DNA from: Pyrinomonadaceae bacterium
Lineage (GTDB): Bacteria; Acidobacteriota; Blastocatellia; Pyrinomonadales; Pyrinomonadaceae
Length of the DNA stretch: 64,000 nucleotides
Reading direction: 5' to 3'
Assembly (NCBI GenBank): GCA_028284415.1
Contig: JANQRU010000007.1
Location: 496,001-560,000 of the forward strand
Both the position numbers and the translations under genes were made by a program. A model generated the notes under the pieces. The model had not been told where the DNA came from. It searched no databases and was given only the letters and a program-made list of their open reading frames with translations. Position 1 is the first letter of the stretch. Every line of letters begins with the position of its first letter. Positions 8,569 to 17,298 of the stretch are shown in pieces.

Positions 8569-9213
8569 ATGGCAACAGCATTCGAGAAAATGGATAAGAT
8601 GTATCGCCACCAGCGATATTTCTATGATTTTACAAGGAAGTATTACCTGCTTGGACGAGATAGACTCATTGCCGAGATGAATGTCCAAGACGGCGAAAAT
8701 ATTCTCGAAGTTGGTTGCGGAACGGGCAGAAATCTTGCAATTTTGGCAAAGAAATATCCTAAGACAAATTTCTACGGTTTGGATGCTTCTGCCGCAATGC
8801 TTGAAACTGCAAAAAAAAAGATTGACTCAAATAATTTGGAGAATATCCAACTTCAGAATGCTCTTGCCGATAATTTCAGTTTTAATGAAACTTTTAATCT
8901 CAAAATTCCTTTCGACACGATCTATTTTTCTTATTCGATCTCAATGATTCCAACTTGGCAGGAATCAATCCAAAACACACTCAAAAACCTAAAAAGCGGA
9001 AATTCATTCTACATCGTAGATTTTTATGACCAAAGAGATTTACCAAAATGGTTTCAGAAAATCTTGCAAGCATGGCTCAAACAATTTCACGTTAAATATC
9101 CGCGAGATTTAATTCCTTATCTCAAAAAATTAGAGCAAGAAAAAATGGGAAAACTCTCAATTAGATCCATCTACAAAAGCTATTCTTTTATAACTCAATT
9201 TCAGAAATTTTAG
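8569..9213 (+). CDS. btaB: BtaB-like diacylglycerylhomoserine N-methyltransferase
   Basis: The 214-residue class I SAM methyltransferase has motif I ILEVGCGTGRNLAIL near residues 44-58 and an acidic loop FYGLDASAAMLETA near 71. The N-terminus (MDKMYRHQRYFYDFTRKYYL) is typical of BtaB. BtaB adds three methyl groups to the homoserine nitrogen to complete the DGTS head group. The gene starts 4 bases after btaA, so the two form a tight pair. Length and order match the bacterial btaA-btaB arrangement. The alternative, an unrelated lipid methyltransferase, is less likely given the neighbour. Confidence 0.85.
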   Translation: MATAFEKMDKMYRHQRYFYDFTRKYYLLGRDRLIAEMNVQDGENILEVGCGTGRNLAILAKKYPKTNFYGLDASAAMLETAKKKIDSNNLENIQLQNALADNFSFNETFNLKIPFDTIYFSYSISMIPTWQESIQNTLKNLKSGNSFYIVDFYDQRDLPKWFQKILQAWLKQFHVKYPRDLIPYLKKLEQEKMGKLSIRSIYKSYSFITQFQKF

Positions 9214-9392
9214 TTGTTTCTTCATTTTACTGACATCAAAAACTTTTCTTTTTGTTTCACAGATGATACATTATTGCATATAACAACAAAGCAGGTCGGT
9301 AGGATTTACAGCGGTAGAGGCTTGCAAAATTTATGATATTTGTTTTTTCGAAAATTACCTTCATAATTTTTTGTCTTTTGCCTTTATTACTT

Positions 9393-10688
9393 ATGCTTGA
9401 CAGAAATGCCATTGCCCTCATTGATTGCAACAATTTTTTTGTATCCTGCGAAAGAGTCTTTGATCCTTTGCTTGAAAAACGTCCCGTCGTTGTGCTCTCA
9501 AACAATGATGGATGCATTATTTCCCGAAGCGATGAAGTTAAAAAGATGGGCGTCAAAATGGCTGTCCCGCTCTTTAAGGTTAGAGATTTACTAGAGAAAA
9601 ACAACACGGCGATACTTTCATCAAACATCGAACATTATTGTGAAATATCCAGACGCGTGATGAATTCGATTCGGGAAAATTTGGGACAGGAAGCCGTCGA
9701 AGTTTATTCGATTGACGAGGCATTCATAGATTTGGGAACGCCCGATAAATCCGAAGAGGTTGGAAAATATCTAAAACAAAAGGTTTGGGATGAGACAGGA
9801 ATTCCAATTTCGGTCGGCATTGCAAAAACCAAAACTCTTGCAAAACTCACGAATCATATTGCTAAGAAAAGCAAAAAAACGGAAGGAGTTTTAAATTTAT
9901 ACGATTCACCATATTTAGAAACAGCTCTTAAGCAAACCCCCGTCGAAAAAATTTGGGGAATCGGACATCGGAATGCTAAACGACTTTATAAAATCGGAGT
10001 CAACACAGCCTTAGATTTGCGGAACTCAAAAGTTTGGAAAATACGTCGCACATTAAATGTTTTCGGAGCAAGAACCGTTTTAGAACTGCGTGGCGAAAAA
10101 TGTTTTCCGTTTGAAAGAACAATCGCCGACAAAAAGACCATCGCTCACACACGCTCTTTTGGTGAACCTCTGACAACCTATAGAGAAATGCGAAACGCCG
10201 TCCTAAACTTTGCCAATCGTGCCGTTGAACGTATGCGACGCGACCGTTTAGCGGCAAAATCCGTAACAGTTTTTATCCAAACCAATCGCTTCAAAGATGA
10301 TCATTTCTCGCGTTCAAGAATCTTGAATTCGATTTATCATTCCAACTTACCACACGAAATAAATGATTGGACTTTGCAATGTTTCAAGGAAATTTTTGAA
10401 TCAGGCAAAGAATATAAAAAAGCGGGAGTTATTTTATCTGGTTTGATTCGTGCCGATAAAATCACCAACCGCTTATTTGAAAATGAACAATTCCGACGCT
10501 GGCAGGTTCTCGCTGACATTATGGATGAACTAAACTTTCGGTACGGACGAGATACCGTCAAACTTGCTAACATCTGGGATATGGGCAACGCCAAAAGCTT
10601 ACACACTCTCATAAACGAAAAAGCCGAACTACCAACGCTTATGCCCGAAATGGACTCAAACACTTCGGAGTTTCGCAGATTTCTTTAA
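9393..10688 (+). CDS. umuC: UmuC-like Y-family DNA polymerase
   Basis: The 431-residue translesion polymerase has ALIDCNNFFVSCERVFDP near residues 7-24 (first catalytic Asp), VYSIDEAFIDLG near 104-115 (second Asp-Glu pair) and the thumb motif GIAKTKTLAKLTNHIAKK near 145. A helix-hairpin-helix (EKIWGIGHRNAKRLYKIG) and a little-finger region follow. It copies damaged DNA, in the E. coli family as part of Pol V with UmuD. No umuD neighbour is present. The tail keeps the start of DUF4113 (LNFRYGRDTVKLA) but lacks its usual closing W-x-M-R / SPxYTT block. The ATG at 9393 is preferred to 9333, which would add a hydrophobic leader foreign to the family. No SOS box was recognised. Confidence 0.85.
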   Translation: MLDRNAIALIDCNNFFVSCERVFDPLLEKRPVVVLSNNDGCIISRSDEVKKMGVKMAVPLFKVRDLLEKNNTAILSSNIEHYCEISRRVMNSIRENLGQEAVEVYSIDEAFIDLGTPDKSEEVGKYLKQKVWDETGIPISVGIAKTKTLAKLTNHIAKKSKKTEGVLNLYDSPYLETALKQTPVEKIWGIGHRNAKRLYKIGVNTALDLRNSKVWKIRRTLNVFGARTVLELRGEKCFPFERTIADKKTIAHTRSFGEPLTTYREMRNAVLNFANRAVERMRRDRLAAKSVTVFIQTNRFKDDHFSRSRILNSIYHSNLPHEINDWTLQCFKEIFESGKEYKKAGVILSGLIRADKITNRLFENEQFRRWQVLADIMDELNFRYGRDTVKLANIWDMGNAKSLHTLINEKAELPTLMPEMDSNTSEFRRFL

Positions 10689-11227
10689 GATTCAATTGAA
10701 TATCTCCATCCTCTTTTTCCAATTGCTCTAATGTTTTCCGCATCCTTTAATTTTTTGAGATATTCAATTAATAACTTCAGTTCTTTGTCATCTTTCTGAC
10801 CTAAAAACTTCTCAACTCTGACTAAGTTTCCGTAACTACTTTTCCACTGTTCAGGACTATCATCAATCACAATAACGTGTTTTAGGTCATAACCTTTTCG
10901 GCGAATCTTCCACATTTTCTTTGTATGAATACTTTCTCTTAATTCTTCATCATAAGAAATTGTGCAACGGCTTCGAGTCCAGAAAAATGACAAATGTTGG
11001 TCTTTGGAAAAAATTTGGTTGATAATTTCAGCCGCATAAGATTCGGTTGCAGAAGTCCACACAGCGACCTCAAAATTTTCAAAGCAGAATTCCAAGAACT
11101 CCTTCAAAAATGGTCTTTTGTAAGTGTGAAATTGTCCGAAGCTAAAGTCAGGCTCATATTCGAGCAGGTTTTCCGTCGAAAAAATCAGAGTTTCGTCAAT
11201 GTCCAAAATTATGAGTTTTTTCTTCAT
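10685..11227 (-). CDS. FCP1/NIF-like HAD-superfamily phosphatase
   Basis: The 180-residue protein begins with the HAD catalytic motif ILDIDETLIF (DxDxT near residues 9-13). It has the NIF/SCP-type block TYKRPFLKEFLEFC near 36, AVWTSATESYA near 55 and VIVIDDSPEQW near 117. These match the NLI-interacting-factor-like phosphatase family (PF03031), which in eukaryotes removes phosphate from serine. Bacterial members are poorly studied and the substrate is unknown. The gene converges with umuC and overlaps its end by 4 bases. Confidence 0.8.
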   Translation of the reverse strand: MKKKLIILDIDETLIFSTENLLEYEPDFSFGQFHTYKRPFLKEFLEFCFENFEVAVWTSATESYAAEIINQIFSKDQHLSFFWTRSRCTISYDEELRESIHTKKMWKIRRKGYDLKHVIVIDDSPEQWKSSYGNLVRVEKFLGQKDDKELKLLIEYLKKLKDAENIRAIGKRGWRYSIES

Positions 11228-11235
11228 TTGTCTTT

Positions 11236-11324
11236 AATCAGTACAAAGAGTGATAGCGAGTAAGTTTATTAATTCTAAACTTAAATTCAGACAAACCTGC
11301 TCACTATCGTTCGCTATACTGATT
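11236..11324. repeat. Imperfect long inverted repeat at the end of the EamA gene
   Basis: Arms at 11236-11264 and 11297-11324 share AATCAGTA/TACTGATT ends and a GATAG core. About 18 of 26 central positions match. The element covers the stop region of the left-going transporter gene and could end or stabilise its transcript. It may also be a dispersed palindrome. Confidence 0.35.
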
Positions 11325-12165
11325 TTTTCTTATCTTTTGCCAATATCACCAAACCGATTCCGCCCAAGATTAGAATGCTTGCGATTAGCAAACGCATTGA
11401 GATTAGTTCTGCCAAAAATATCAGACCGCCGACTGCGGCGATGACGGGAACAGAAAGTTGTAAGATCGCGGCACGTGTTGCGGTGTGATATTTGAGTGCG
11501 GCATACCAAACCGCGTAGCCGATTCCCGAAGCGATTGCCCCTGATAGAACAGCGAATAAAATTCCATTGGTAGATACTTTAAATTGATAGATAAATGGCA
11601 GACTAGCAAGAATAACAAACGGAATTGTGCGGACGAAATTTCCTGTCGTATCTGCCAGAGGGTTTTCGCTTCCCTTTCCGCGAAGTGTGTAAAATCCCCA
11701 GGCGATTCCAGCGAATGCCATCAAAATTGAAGAAACAATTGGCGGCGATTCGAGTCCGGGAAAGACTAGATAAACAAGTCCGCCGAGTGCAAGAATTAAT
11801 CCGAGCCATTCCAAAAGTTTCGGACGTTCACCTGAAATTATCGCGGAGACGATCATCGTCGCCTGCACCATTCCGAAAAGTATTAAAGCTCCCGTTGCTG
11901 TCGTCAAACCGACGTATGCGAATGAAAAACAGATCGCATAAGCAAATAAGAAAAACGCAGAGAGCCAATTTCCCTTCTTTAAATCTGAGCCTTCTTTTCT
12001 TGAAACAATCAAAAAAACTGCCAGCAAAGTTACTGCCCCCGAAACGAGTCTGATTGAAGTAAAACTGCTTGCATCAATCGCATTTGTGCCGAGTGCGAGG
12101 CGACAAAGTATTGAATTAAATGCAAATGCAACGAGTGCGAAAGTTGTGTAAAAAAAGGCTTTCAT
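11314..12165 (-). CDS. EamA/DMT-family membrane transporter
   Basis: The 283-residue protein shows about ten membrane helices arranged as two EamA repeats. The first is near residues 5-135 (with FNSILCRLALG and SIRLVSGAVTLL) and the second near 145-278 (with GIAWGFYTLRGKG and LAELISMRLLIASILILGGIGLVI). The drug/metabolite transporter superfamily usually exports small metabolites or amino acids. The substrate cannot be read. It shares a left-going orientation with the HAD phosphatase gene 86 bases downstream, and diverges from the methyltransferase at 12330. Confidence 0.85.
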   Translation of the reverse strand: MKAFFYTTFALVAFAFNSILCRLALGTNAIDASSFTSIRLVSGAVTLLAVFLIVSRKEGSDLKKGNWLSAFFLFAYAICFSFAYVGLTTATGALILFGMVQATMIVSAIISGERPKLLEWLGLILALGGLVYLVFPGLESPPIVSSILMAFAGIAWGFYTLRGKGSENPLADTTGNFVRTIPFVILASLPFIYQFKVSTNGILFAVLSGAIASGIGYAVWYAALKYHTATRAAILQLSVPVIAAVGGLIFLAELISMRLLIASILILGGIGLVILAKDKKKSV

Positions 12166-12329
12166 TTATTTGGTCGGTCAGAGAAACTCTGATTCTAACA
12201 TTTTTATTCAGAAAAACTTCATAAAAACATCAGACGAACTTCAAGATTTGTTGCTGATATTTTTTATATTATTCACATACGCTGAGGAGAAATTCCCGAA
12301 GCGAGATAATAATTTTAGGAGTCATAAAT

Positions 12330-13403
12330 ATGTTAGATACTACTTTTAATCAAGATACAGCAGAACAATTCGCAGATAATTTGGTTGACACTTTGAATAA
12401 AGGAGCGATTGCCTTAGCCATTAGCATCGGGCATCGCACAGGACTTTTTGATGCGTTGCAAAATATTCCGGCGTCAACTTCGGAGCAAATTGCTGATGCC
12501 GCCCAATTGGATGAAAGATATGTGCGTGAATGGTTGGGAACGATGGTTACGGGAAAAATTATCAGATATAATCCCGAAACAAAAAACTATCAATTACCTG
12601 CCGAACACGCGGCATTTTTAACCAGAGATTCTTCGCCAAACAATTTAGCGGCAATTATGCAATACATACCGCTTCTCGGCACTGTCGAAGACAAGGTTGT
12701 CGAATGTTTCAGAAACGGTGGAGGCGTTCCCTATTCGGAATTTCCAAGGTTTCACGAAGTTATGGCAGAAGATAGCGGTCAGACGGTTTTACCCGCTTTG
12801 ATTGACTATATTTTGCCGCTCGTCGAAGGAATCAAAGAAAAATTAGATGAAGGAATCAAAGTTTTAGACATCGGATGCGGAAGCGGAAAGACTCTGATTC
12901 TGATGGCAAAAACATTTCCAAACAGCCAATTTACAGGCTACGATTTTTCCGAGCAGGCAATCACAAATGCTCAAACGGAAGCCGAAAATTTGGGCTTGGA
13001 GAACATTCGCTTTGGAATCAGAGACGTTGCAACATTTGATGAAGTCCAGCAGTATGATTTGATCACCGCATTTGATGCAATTCACGACCAAGCCAAACCT
13101 GCATCGGTTTTGAGCAATATTTACAATGCTTTGAAAGATGAAGGAACATTTTTAATGCAGGACATTGCCGGTTCATCGGACGTTGAAAAAAATATGGAAC
13201 ACCCGATCGCACCTGTGCTTTATACAATTTCGTATATGCACTGCATGACAGTTTCTTTAGCGTTAGACGGTGAAGGTCTAGGAACAATGTGGGGCGAAGA
13301 AAAAGCGGAAGAAATGCTCAATGAGGCAGGTTTTTCAAGCGTCGAAAAACACCACCTCGAACACGATTTCCAAAACTGTTATTACGTTGTTAGTAAATCT
13401 TAA
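12330..13403 (+). CDS. Winged-helix SAM-dependent methyltransferase (Rv2258c-like)
   Basis: The 357-residue protein has an N-terminal winged-helix/dimerisation domain ([14 protein letters not shown] near residue 34, [13 protein letters not shown] near 61). A Rossmann methyltransferase follows, with [17 protein letters not shown] near 177, [14 protein letters not shown] near 200 and [11 protein letters not shown] near 244. This layout matches the Rv2258c-like group and, more distantly, small-molecule O-methyltransferases. The substrate is unknown. GGAGTCATAAATATG (GGAG at 12317-12320) supports the start. A stem-loop with a T-run follows at 13449, so it is probably transcribed alone. Confidence 0.8.
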   Translation: MLDTTFNQDTAEQFADNLVDTLNKGAIALAISIGHRTGLFDALQNIPASTSEQIADAAQLDERYVREWLGTMVTGKIIRYNPETKNYQLPAEHAAFLTRDSSPNNLAAIMQYIPLLGTVEDKVVECFRNGGGVPYSEFPRFHEVMAEDSGQTVLPALIDYILPLVEGIKEKLDEGIKVLDIGCGSGKTLILMAKTFPNSQFTGYDFSEQAITNAQTEAENLGLENIRFGIRDVATFDEVQQYDLITAFDAIHDQAKPASVLSNIYNALKDEGTFLMQDIAGSSDVEKNMEHPIAPVLYTISYMHCMTVSLALDGEGLGTMWGEEKAEEMLNEAGFSSVEKHHLEHDFQNCYYVVSKS

Positions 13404-13448
13404 AATTCTCTCTGTCTTCTCTTTTGGTTACGAATACTCTCACATACA

Positions 13449-13481
13449 GAGGAGCGATTCGCTTTTTCGTTCCTCTTTTTT
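13449..13481 (+). terminator. Rho-independent terminator after the methyltransferase gene
   Basis: GAGGAGCGA (13449-13457) pairs with TCGTTCCTC (13467-13475) with one wobble, followed by six T residues at 13476-13481. It lies 46 bases after the stop codon. Confidence 0.7.
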
Positions 13482-13508
13482 AATTTCAAAAGAACACCGC
13501 CACAAAAA

Positions 13509-13536
13509 TTGCAGGGGCGACGGCATGTCCCCGCCC
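13509..13536 (+). repeat. GGGGC-type dispersed palindromic repeat, copy 1
   Basis: The element begins TTGCAGGGGC and ends in GCCC, with GGGCG (13515-13519) able to pair with CGCCC (13532-13536). It is locally much richer in G+C than its surroundings. An inverted relative lies at 14130-14157. Confidence 0.6.
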
Positions 13537-13627
13537 GTGAGGCGCATGACGAAAAATTTACATTTTATCCAGTGCAGAAAAAAAACCTCAAGACAAGAGC
13601 TTTTCGAATATCAAAGAATGTTTTGGT

Positions 13628-14083
13628 TTACCAAATTGCTAAACCACCACCAGGCACAGCAACTACCAAACAATGTTCTTTAGGACTATCTGTGATTCCC
13701 GCTTGCCAACATTCAAAATCACTCATTCCATTTACAACAAATACTTTTTGGTTTTCAAATGTAAAAATTAGGTGCGGATGCTTACTTCCAAGTTCCACAT
13801 TTATAATCGTTTTGTTCAATAAACAATCTAAAATCTTTTTTTGTTCTTCTTTTTCAGTAATTTTTGGAAAATCATCTTCAAAGTTCGGTAATTTTATGGG
13901 CAAAAAATCAAATAGTTTCCAAGTAGATTCAATATTTAAATAAATTTGTCCAACAATTCCGCTATCTTGTCTTTCCCGCTGAGTGAATATTAGATATAGA
14001 TGAGTTTGGTAAACAATCTCTCTGATATGAGAACCTTCAAAAAGTCTTTTTAATTCCGAGGTCGCTAATTTTTTACCTTTCAT
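13628..14083 (-). CDS. Small protein of unknown function
   Basis: The 151-residue protein has no signal peptide or membrane helix and I do not recognise its family with confidence. Visible blocks are SHIREIVYQTHLYLIFTQ near residues 18-35, a central strand region, and a C-terminal VVAVPGGGLAIW. Hydrophobic strands alternate with charged turns, like a compact beta-rich fold; some immunity-type proteins end in a similar PGGG motif, but the match is too weak to use. The competing forward frame at 13509-13943 has a low-complexity, Lys/Ser/Asn-rich composition, so the reverse strand is preferred. The gene sits between two inverted copies of a GGGGC repeat. Confidence 0.55.
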   Translation of the reverse strand: MKGKKLATSELKRLFEGSHIREIVYQTHLYLIFTQRERQDSGIVGQIYLNIESTWKLFDFLPIKLPNFEDDFPKITEKEEQKKILDCLLNKTIINVELGSKHPHLIFTFENQKVFVVNGMSDFECWQAGITDSPKEHCLVVAVPGGGLAIW

Positions 14084-14129
14084 CTACCCATTCCACAAAT
14101 TGTGAAAGATTTTTCGCCGTTCGGCTAAT

Positions 14130-14157
14130 GGGCAAGCACAAGACCATGCCCCTACAA
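14130..14157 (-). repeat. GGGGC-type dispersed palindromic repeat, copy 2 (inverted)
   Basis: On the reverse strand this element begins TTGTAGGGGC and ends in GCCC. GGGCA (14130-14134) pairs with TGCCC (14147-14151). It is the inverted relative of 13509-13536 and lies just beyond the 3' end of lysS. Confidence 0.6.
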
Positions 14158-14164
14158 TCCTTTT

Positions 14165-15778
14165 TTATTCCTCTTCATCCGTTACCGTATTCTTTTCGGG
14201 ACGCATATGCGGGAATAGAATTACATCACGAATCGAATGTTGGTTGGTCAGAAGCATTACGAGACGATCAATGCCGATTCCGATTCCGGCGGCGGGTGGC
14301 ATTCCGTATGCCAACGCACGTATGTAATCTTCGTCCATCACCATCGCCTCTTTGTCACCGCTTTCGCGTTCTTTCATTTGATCGGCAAAGCGTTCATATT
14401 GCTCTTTTGGAGCATTTAATTCCGAGAATCCATTGGCAACTTCCATCCCATTGATAAACAATTCAAATCGCTCGGCAATCAACGGATTGCTAGGTGATGC
14501 TTTAGCAAGCGGAGAAATCAATTTTGGAAAATCTATGATAAAAGTTGGCTGGACCAAATTAGGCTCAACATATTCATCAAAAACATGAATCATTGTATCC
14601 TCTACAAATTCTTCCTTGGGAGCATATCTCTGTATAGCATCGCTCATTGAAAGTCGCTCAAAATTCTCAAAGTCAATTTCTTTTCCTTCAAATTCAATTT
14701 TCAAACTACCCATTGCTTTCAAAACTGATTTTTTAATCATTTTTTCCGCAAAATCCATCATTCCTTCTGAGTCCATATAGGCACAATAGAATTCGAGCAT
14801 CGTAAATTCAGGATTGTGTTTGTGCGAAAGCCCTTCGTTTCGGAAATTTCGGTTAAGTTCAAAGACCTTTTCAAAACCGCCGACCATTAGGCGTTTAAGA
14901 TAAAGTTCGGGTGCAATGCGTGCAAAAAGTGGAATGTCGAGAGCATTGTGATGAGTTTCAAAAGGCTCAGCTGCGGCACCTGTCGCTTTTGGTGTAAGCA
15001 TTGGAGTTTCGACTTCGATATAACCATCATCTTCCAAGTGTCTCCGCATCAAAGAGATGATTTTCGCACGACGTTCAAAAACTTCGCGTGTCGTTAAACC
15101 TTCGTGCTCAACTTGTAAGCTCGAACCAATTAAATCTGCATAGCGATAACGCCTACGCAATTCCGGGTCAGCAATGCCGTGCATTTTGTCAGGCATCGGC
15201 AACATTGCTTTTACTAAAAACTGAATTCGCTCAACGTGAACCGATAGTTCACCCGTGTTGGTCAAAAACAAAAAACCTTCGACACCGACAAAATCTCCGT
15301 GATCTAAACGTTTGAAAAGTGAAAATCCTGTATTGCCTTCTTCTAAAACATCGCCCGTATCATTATGAATTGCTTTCGCATCTTGTTTACGAACATAAAT
15401 TTGCAGACGATTTTTGCCATCGGACAAATGAACGAAACCAGCTTTTCCCATCACACGCGGTGGAGTCGCTAATCTTCCCGCAACTCTTACATTTCCCAAA
15501 GCTTTGAGTTTATCGTTCAAAGGCTGTTTTAACTCAGAATTAAGTCTTTCACCTTCCGCCAAGTTTTCAATAATTTCGGCAATTTTTTCGGTTGCTTCGA
15601 TGGTTTCAGGCATCTTGACGATCTGCGTGATCGTATCTTCTTCGCCCGATATTTCCGAGCGTTCAAACTTATTCGGGTATGGATTACCGACCATTTCGGT
15701 AATCTCTTTCAAGTTATGCTCACGTGCTTCAGTTTGATCGTTCGGTTCGATTATTTCTTTGTATTCAGGAATGTTCAT
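14165..15778 (-). CDS. lysS: Lysyl-tRNA synthetase, class II
   Basis: The 537-residue enzyme charges tRNA-Lys. It has an N-terminal OB-fold anticodon domain ([19 protein letters not shown] near residues 97-115). The class II core follows, with motif 2 [19 protein letters not shown] near 316-334 and motif 3 [12 protein letters not shown] near 498-509. The early NPYPNKFE motif is present. An acidic, helical stretch of about 56 residues separates it from the OB-fold, about 25 more than I expect in typical LysRS. The sequence closes with an Asp/Glu-rich tail. It is encoded alone. Confidence 0.95.
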   Translation of the reverse strand: MNIPEYKEIIEPNDQTEAREHNLKEITEMVGNPYPNKFERSEISGEEDTITQIVKMPETIEATEKIAEIIENLAEGERLNSELKQPLNDKLKALGNVRVAGRLATPPRVMGKAGFVHLSDGKNRLQIYVRKQDAKAIHNDTGDVLEEGNTGFSLFKRLDHGDFVGVEGFLFLTNTGELSVHVERIQFLVKAMLPMPDKMHGIADPELRRRYRYADLIGSSLQVEHEGLTTREVFERRAKIISLMRRHLEDDGYIEVETPMLTPKATGAAAEPFETHHNALDIPLFARIAPELYLKRLMVGGFEKVFELNRNFRNEGLSHKHNPEFTMLEFYCAYMDSEGMMDFAEKMIKKSVLKAMGSLKIEFEGKEIDFENFERLSMSDAIQRYAPKEEFVEDTMIHVFDEYVEPNLVQPTFIIDFPKLISPLAKASPSNPLIAERFELFINGMEVANGFSELNAPKEQYERFADQMKERESGDKEAMVMDEDYIRALAYGMPPAAGIGIGIDRLVMLLTNQHSIRDVILFPHMRPEKNTVTDEEE

Positions 15779-15922
15779 ATTTTTATAAGTTCTCTAATTT
15801 GTTCAAATGTCAGATTATAAGCCACGCCATTCATAAACAGCAAAAGAACTCAGAATATAAACTTCTCTGGAGTTGTAAAAAATGGAATGGAAATTGCTCT
15901 TATGTGTTGTGTAAAACTTTTA

Positions 15923-15940
15923 ACTGTGGATAGCCACAGT
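15923..15940. repeat. Short perfect hairpin upstream of lysS
   Basis: ACTGTGG (15923-15929) pairs with CCACAGT (15934-15940) around a 4-base loop. It lies about 145 bases upstream of the lysS start and 96 bases before the gene at 16037. No T-box features (such as the conserved GGTGG-type antiterminator block) were seen. Confidence 0.3.
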
Positions 15941-16036
15941 CCAAAAACAGTAAAAGAAACGCTGTCTTGAAATTATTTATCTTATAAATTCTAGGATAGC
16001 AGTTTTCTTTACTCTTAAGCAGGAGCATCTCTCGAA

Positions 16037-16705
16037 ATGAAATTCAAAAATTTTCTCTTAAATCTCGCCATCGGCATATCCGCTCTCCTTTTCGGATTAG
16101 CGTGGGTTGGCATATATCAGTTCTTTAGCGGCGTATTTGAAACAAGACCAGCAACATTAAATGTTTCGCCGAAAATTGATTTTGATATAAACAACCCCGA
16201 ATCCGTTTTGCCGATAGATTTTGAGGAAGATAAATTATCCGATCCAAAAGAAGATGAAGACAATCCGAAGTTTTTTGATCCTGAAGGTAGGTATTATCTA
16301 CTTGAAGAATCAAAAAAATTCAAAGATTTTTACATTTTTACAATTCACAATAAGAATTTCGAGGTTGCCCCAGATGACAAAAGATACGGAGAATTTGTTC
16401 TTCCACAAGGCACTATTTTCTTAGAAGATAAGGATAAGGGTGTCAATGATAATTGTGATATGCACGACCCATTCGCTATTCCAAAAATAGATATTGAAAA
16501 TGGGAAAATCAACTTCACTACTAAGAAGAGAGATGGCACAACTTATGAATTCAAAGGTGAATTTATTGTAAAGGGAAATTTCTACACTCTCGAACTTGAT
16601 GAAAAAGTTTTAAAAGGGATTTTGACGAAAAAGAAGAATGGAAAAACCGTTGCTCAAGAAGAACTAACATTTGGTTGGGATAATAGCGAAACTTGTCTCC
16701 ATTAG
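16037..16705 (+). CDS. Membrane-anchored extracytoplasmic protein of unknown function
   Basis: The 222-residue protein starts with a hydrophobic helix (residues about 8-34, LLNLAIGISALLFGLAWVG) after a basic MKFKNF, so it is exported and either anchored or cleaved. The remaining 185 residues are acidic and beta-rich, with two Cys residues (near 146 and 220) that could pair outside the cytoplasm. I recognise no family. GGAGC at 16021-16025 supports the start. A strong terminator follows 30 bases after the stop, so it is a single-gene unit. Confidence 0.65.
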   Translation: MKFKNFLLNLAIGISALLFGLAWVGIYQFFSGVFETRPATLNVSPKIDFDINNPESVLPIDFEEDKLSDPKEDEDNPKFFDPEGRYYLLEESKKFKDFYIFTIHNKNFEVAPDDKRYGEFVLPQGTIFLEDKDKGVNDNCDMHDPFAIPKIDIENGKINFTTKKRDGTTYEFKGEFIVKGNFYTLELDEKVLKGILTKKKNGKTVAQEELTFGWDNSETCLH

Positions 16706-16734
16706 AACGTATAGTTCGCTCCTATTTAACCTCC

Positions 16735-16765
16735 GCCGGCTTATGAAAAAAAGCCGGCTTTTTTT
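16735..16765 (+). terminator. Strong Rho-independent terminator
   Basis: GCCGGCTT (16735-16742) and AAGCCGGC (16751-16758) form a perfect 8-base stem, followed by a run of seven T residues to 16765. Confidence 0.9.
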
Positions 16766-16823
16766 ATTTTGTCTTTGAAAACAGATATCAGACGTGCGAA
16801 GGTTTAAAGAGTAGAAAAGTTTA

Positions 16824-16872
16824 CCACAGATAAATCAAATGACAGGGGGTGGTCAATTTAATTTATCTGTGG
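16824..16872. repeat. Perfect 12-base inverted repeat CCACAGATAAAT ... ATTTATCTGTGG
   Basis: The arms at 16824-16835 and 16861-16872 are perfect complements separated by 25 bases. The element lies directly before the MaoC gene's SD site. The motif resembles the CCACAGAT-type repeats scattered through many bacterial genomes. It could form a leader hairpin. Confidence 0.6.
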
Positions 16873-16899
16873 ATATTTGCGTTTAAATTTGAGGAAAAT

Positions 16900-17298
16900 A
16901 TGGAACTAAAAATCGGCGATACATTTTCGGTTAAAAAGGAAATGACAGATGAATTAATAAAACAATTCGCAGATGTTTCGGGAGATTATAACCCGATTCA
17001 CTTAGATGAAGATTTTGCAAAAAACACACGTTTCGGCAAACGCATTGCTCATGGAATGCTGACGGCTTCGTTTATTTCAGCGGTTCTCGGCTACAAATTA
17101 AAAGTCAGAAAAATCGTCTATCTTGGTCAAACCTTGCGTTTTACACACCCAACATTTATCGGCGACACAGTAACAGCAAAAGCGACAGTTTCAAAAATCC
17201 GCGAAGACAAACCAATTATCACAATCGAAACAATCTGCGAAAACCAAGATGGTGTAAAACTAGTCGAAGGCGAAGCAACAATTATGCTACTTGATTAA
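16900..17298 (+). CDS. MaoC-like (R)-specific enoyl-CoA hydratase / dehydratase
   Basis: The 132-residue single hot-dog domain protein carries the hydratase-2 motif DYNPIHLDEDFAKNTRFG (residues about 28-45, with the catalytic Asp and His) followed by KRIAHGML. Members hydrate trans-2-enoyl-CoA in beta-oxidation or PHA-linked pathways, and the size matches PhaJ. The ATG at 16900 with GAGG at 16891-16894 (5-base spacer) is chosen over a GTG at 16849 that lies inside an inverted repeat. The zinc-ribbon gene begins at the very next base, so the two are co-transcribed with mfd. The exact substrate is unknown. Confidence 0.85.
   Translation: MELKIGDTFSVKKEMTDELIKQFADVSGDYNPIHLDEDFAKNTRFGKRIAHGMLTASFISAVLGYKLKVRKIVYLGQTLRFTHPTFIGDTVTAKATVSKIREDKPIITIETICENQDGVKLVEGEATIMLLD

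Noticed and set aside
13509..13943. Forward-strand 144-residue ORF
   Set aside because: Composition is low-complexity and the overlapping reverse-strand ORF has a more protein-like pattern with defined motifs.
15779..16036. T-box or other riboswitch upstream of lysS
   Set aside because: No T-box motifs are seen; only a small 7-base hairpin is present.
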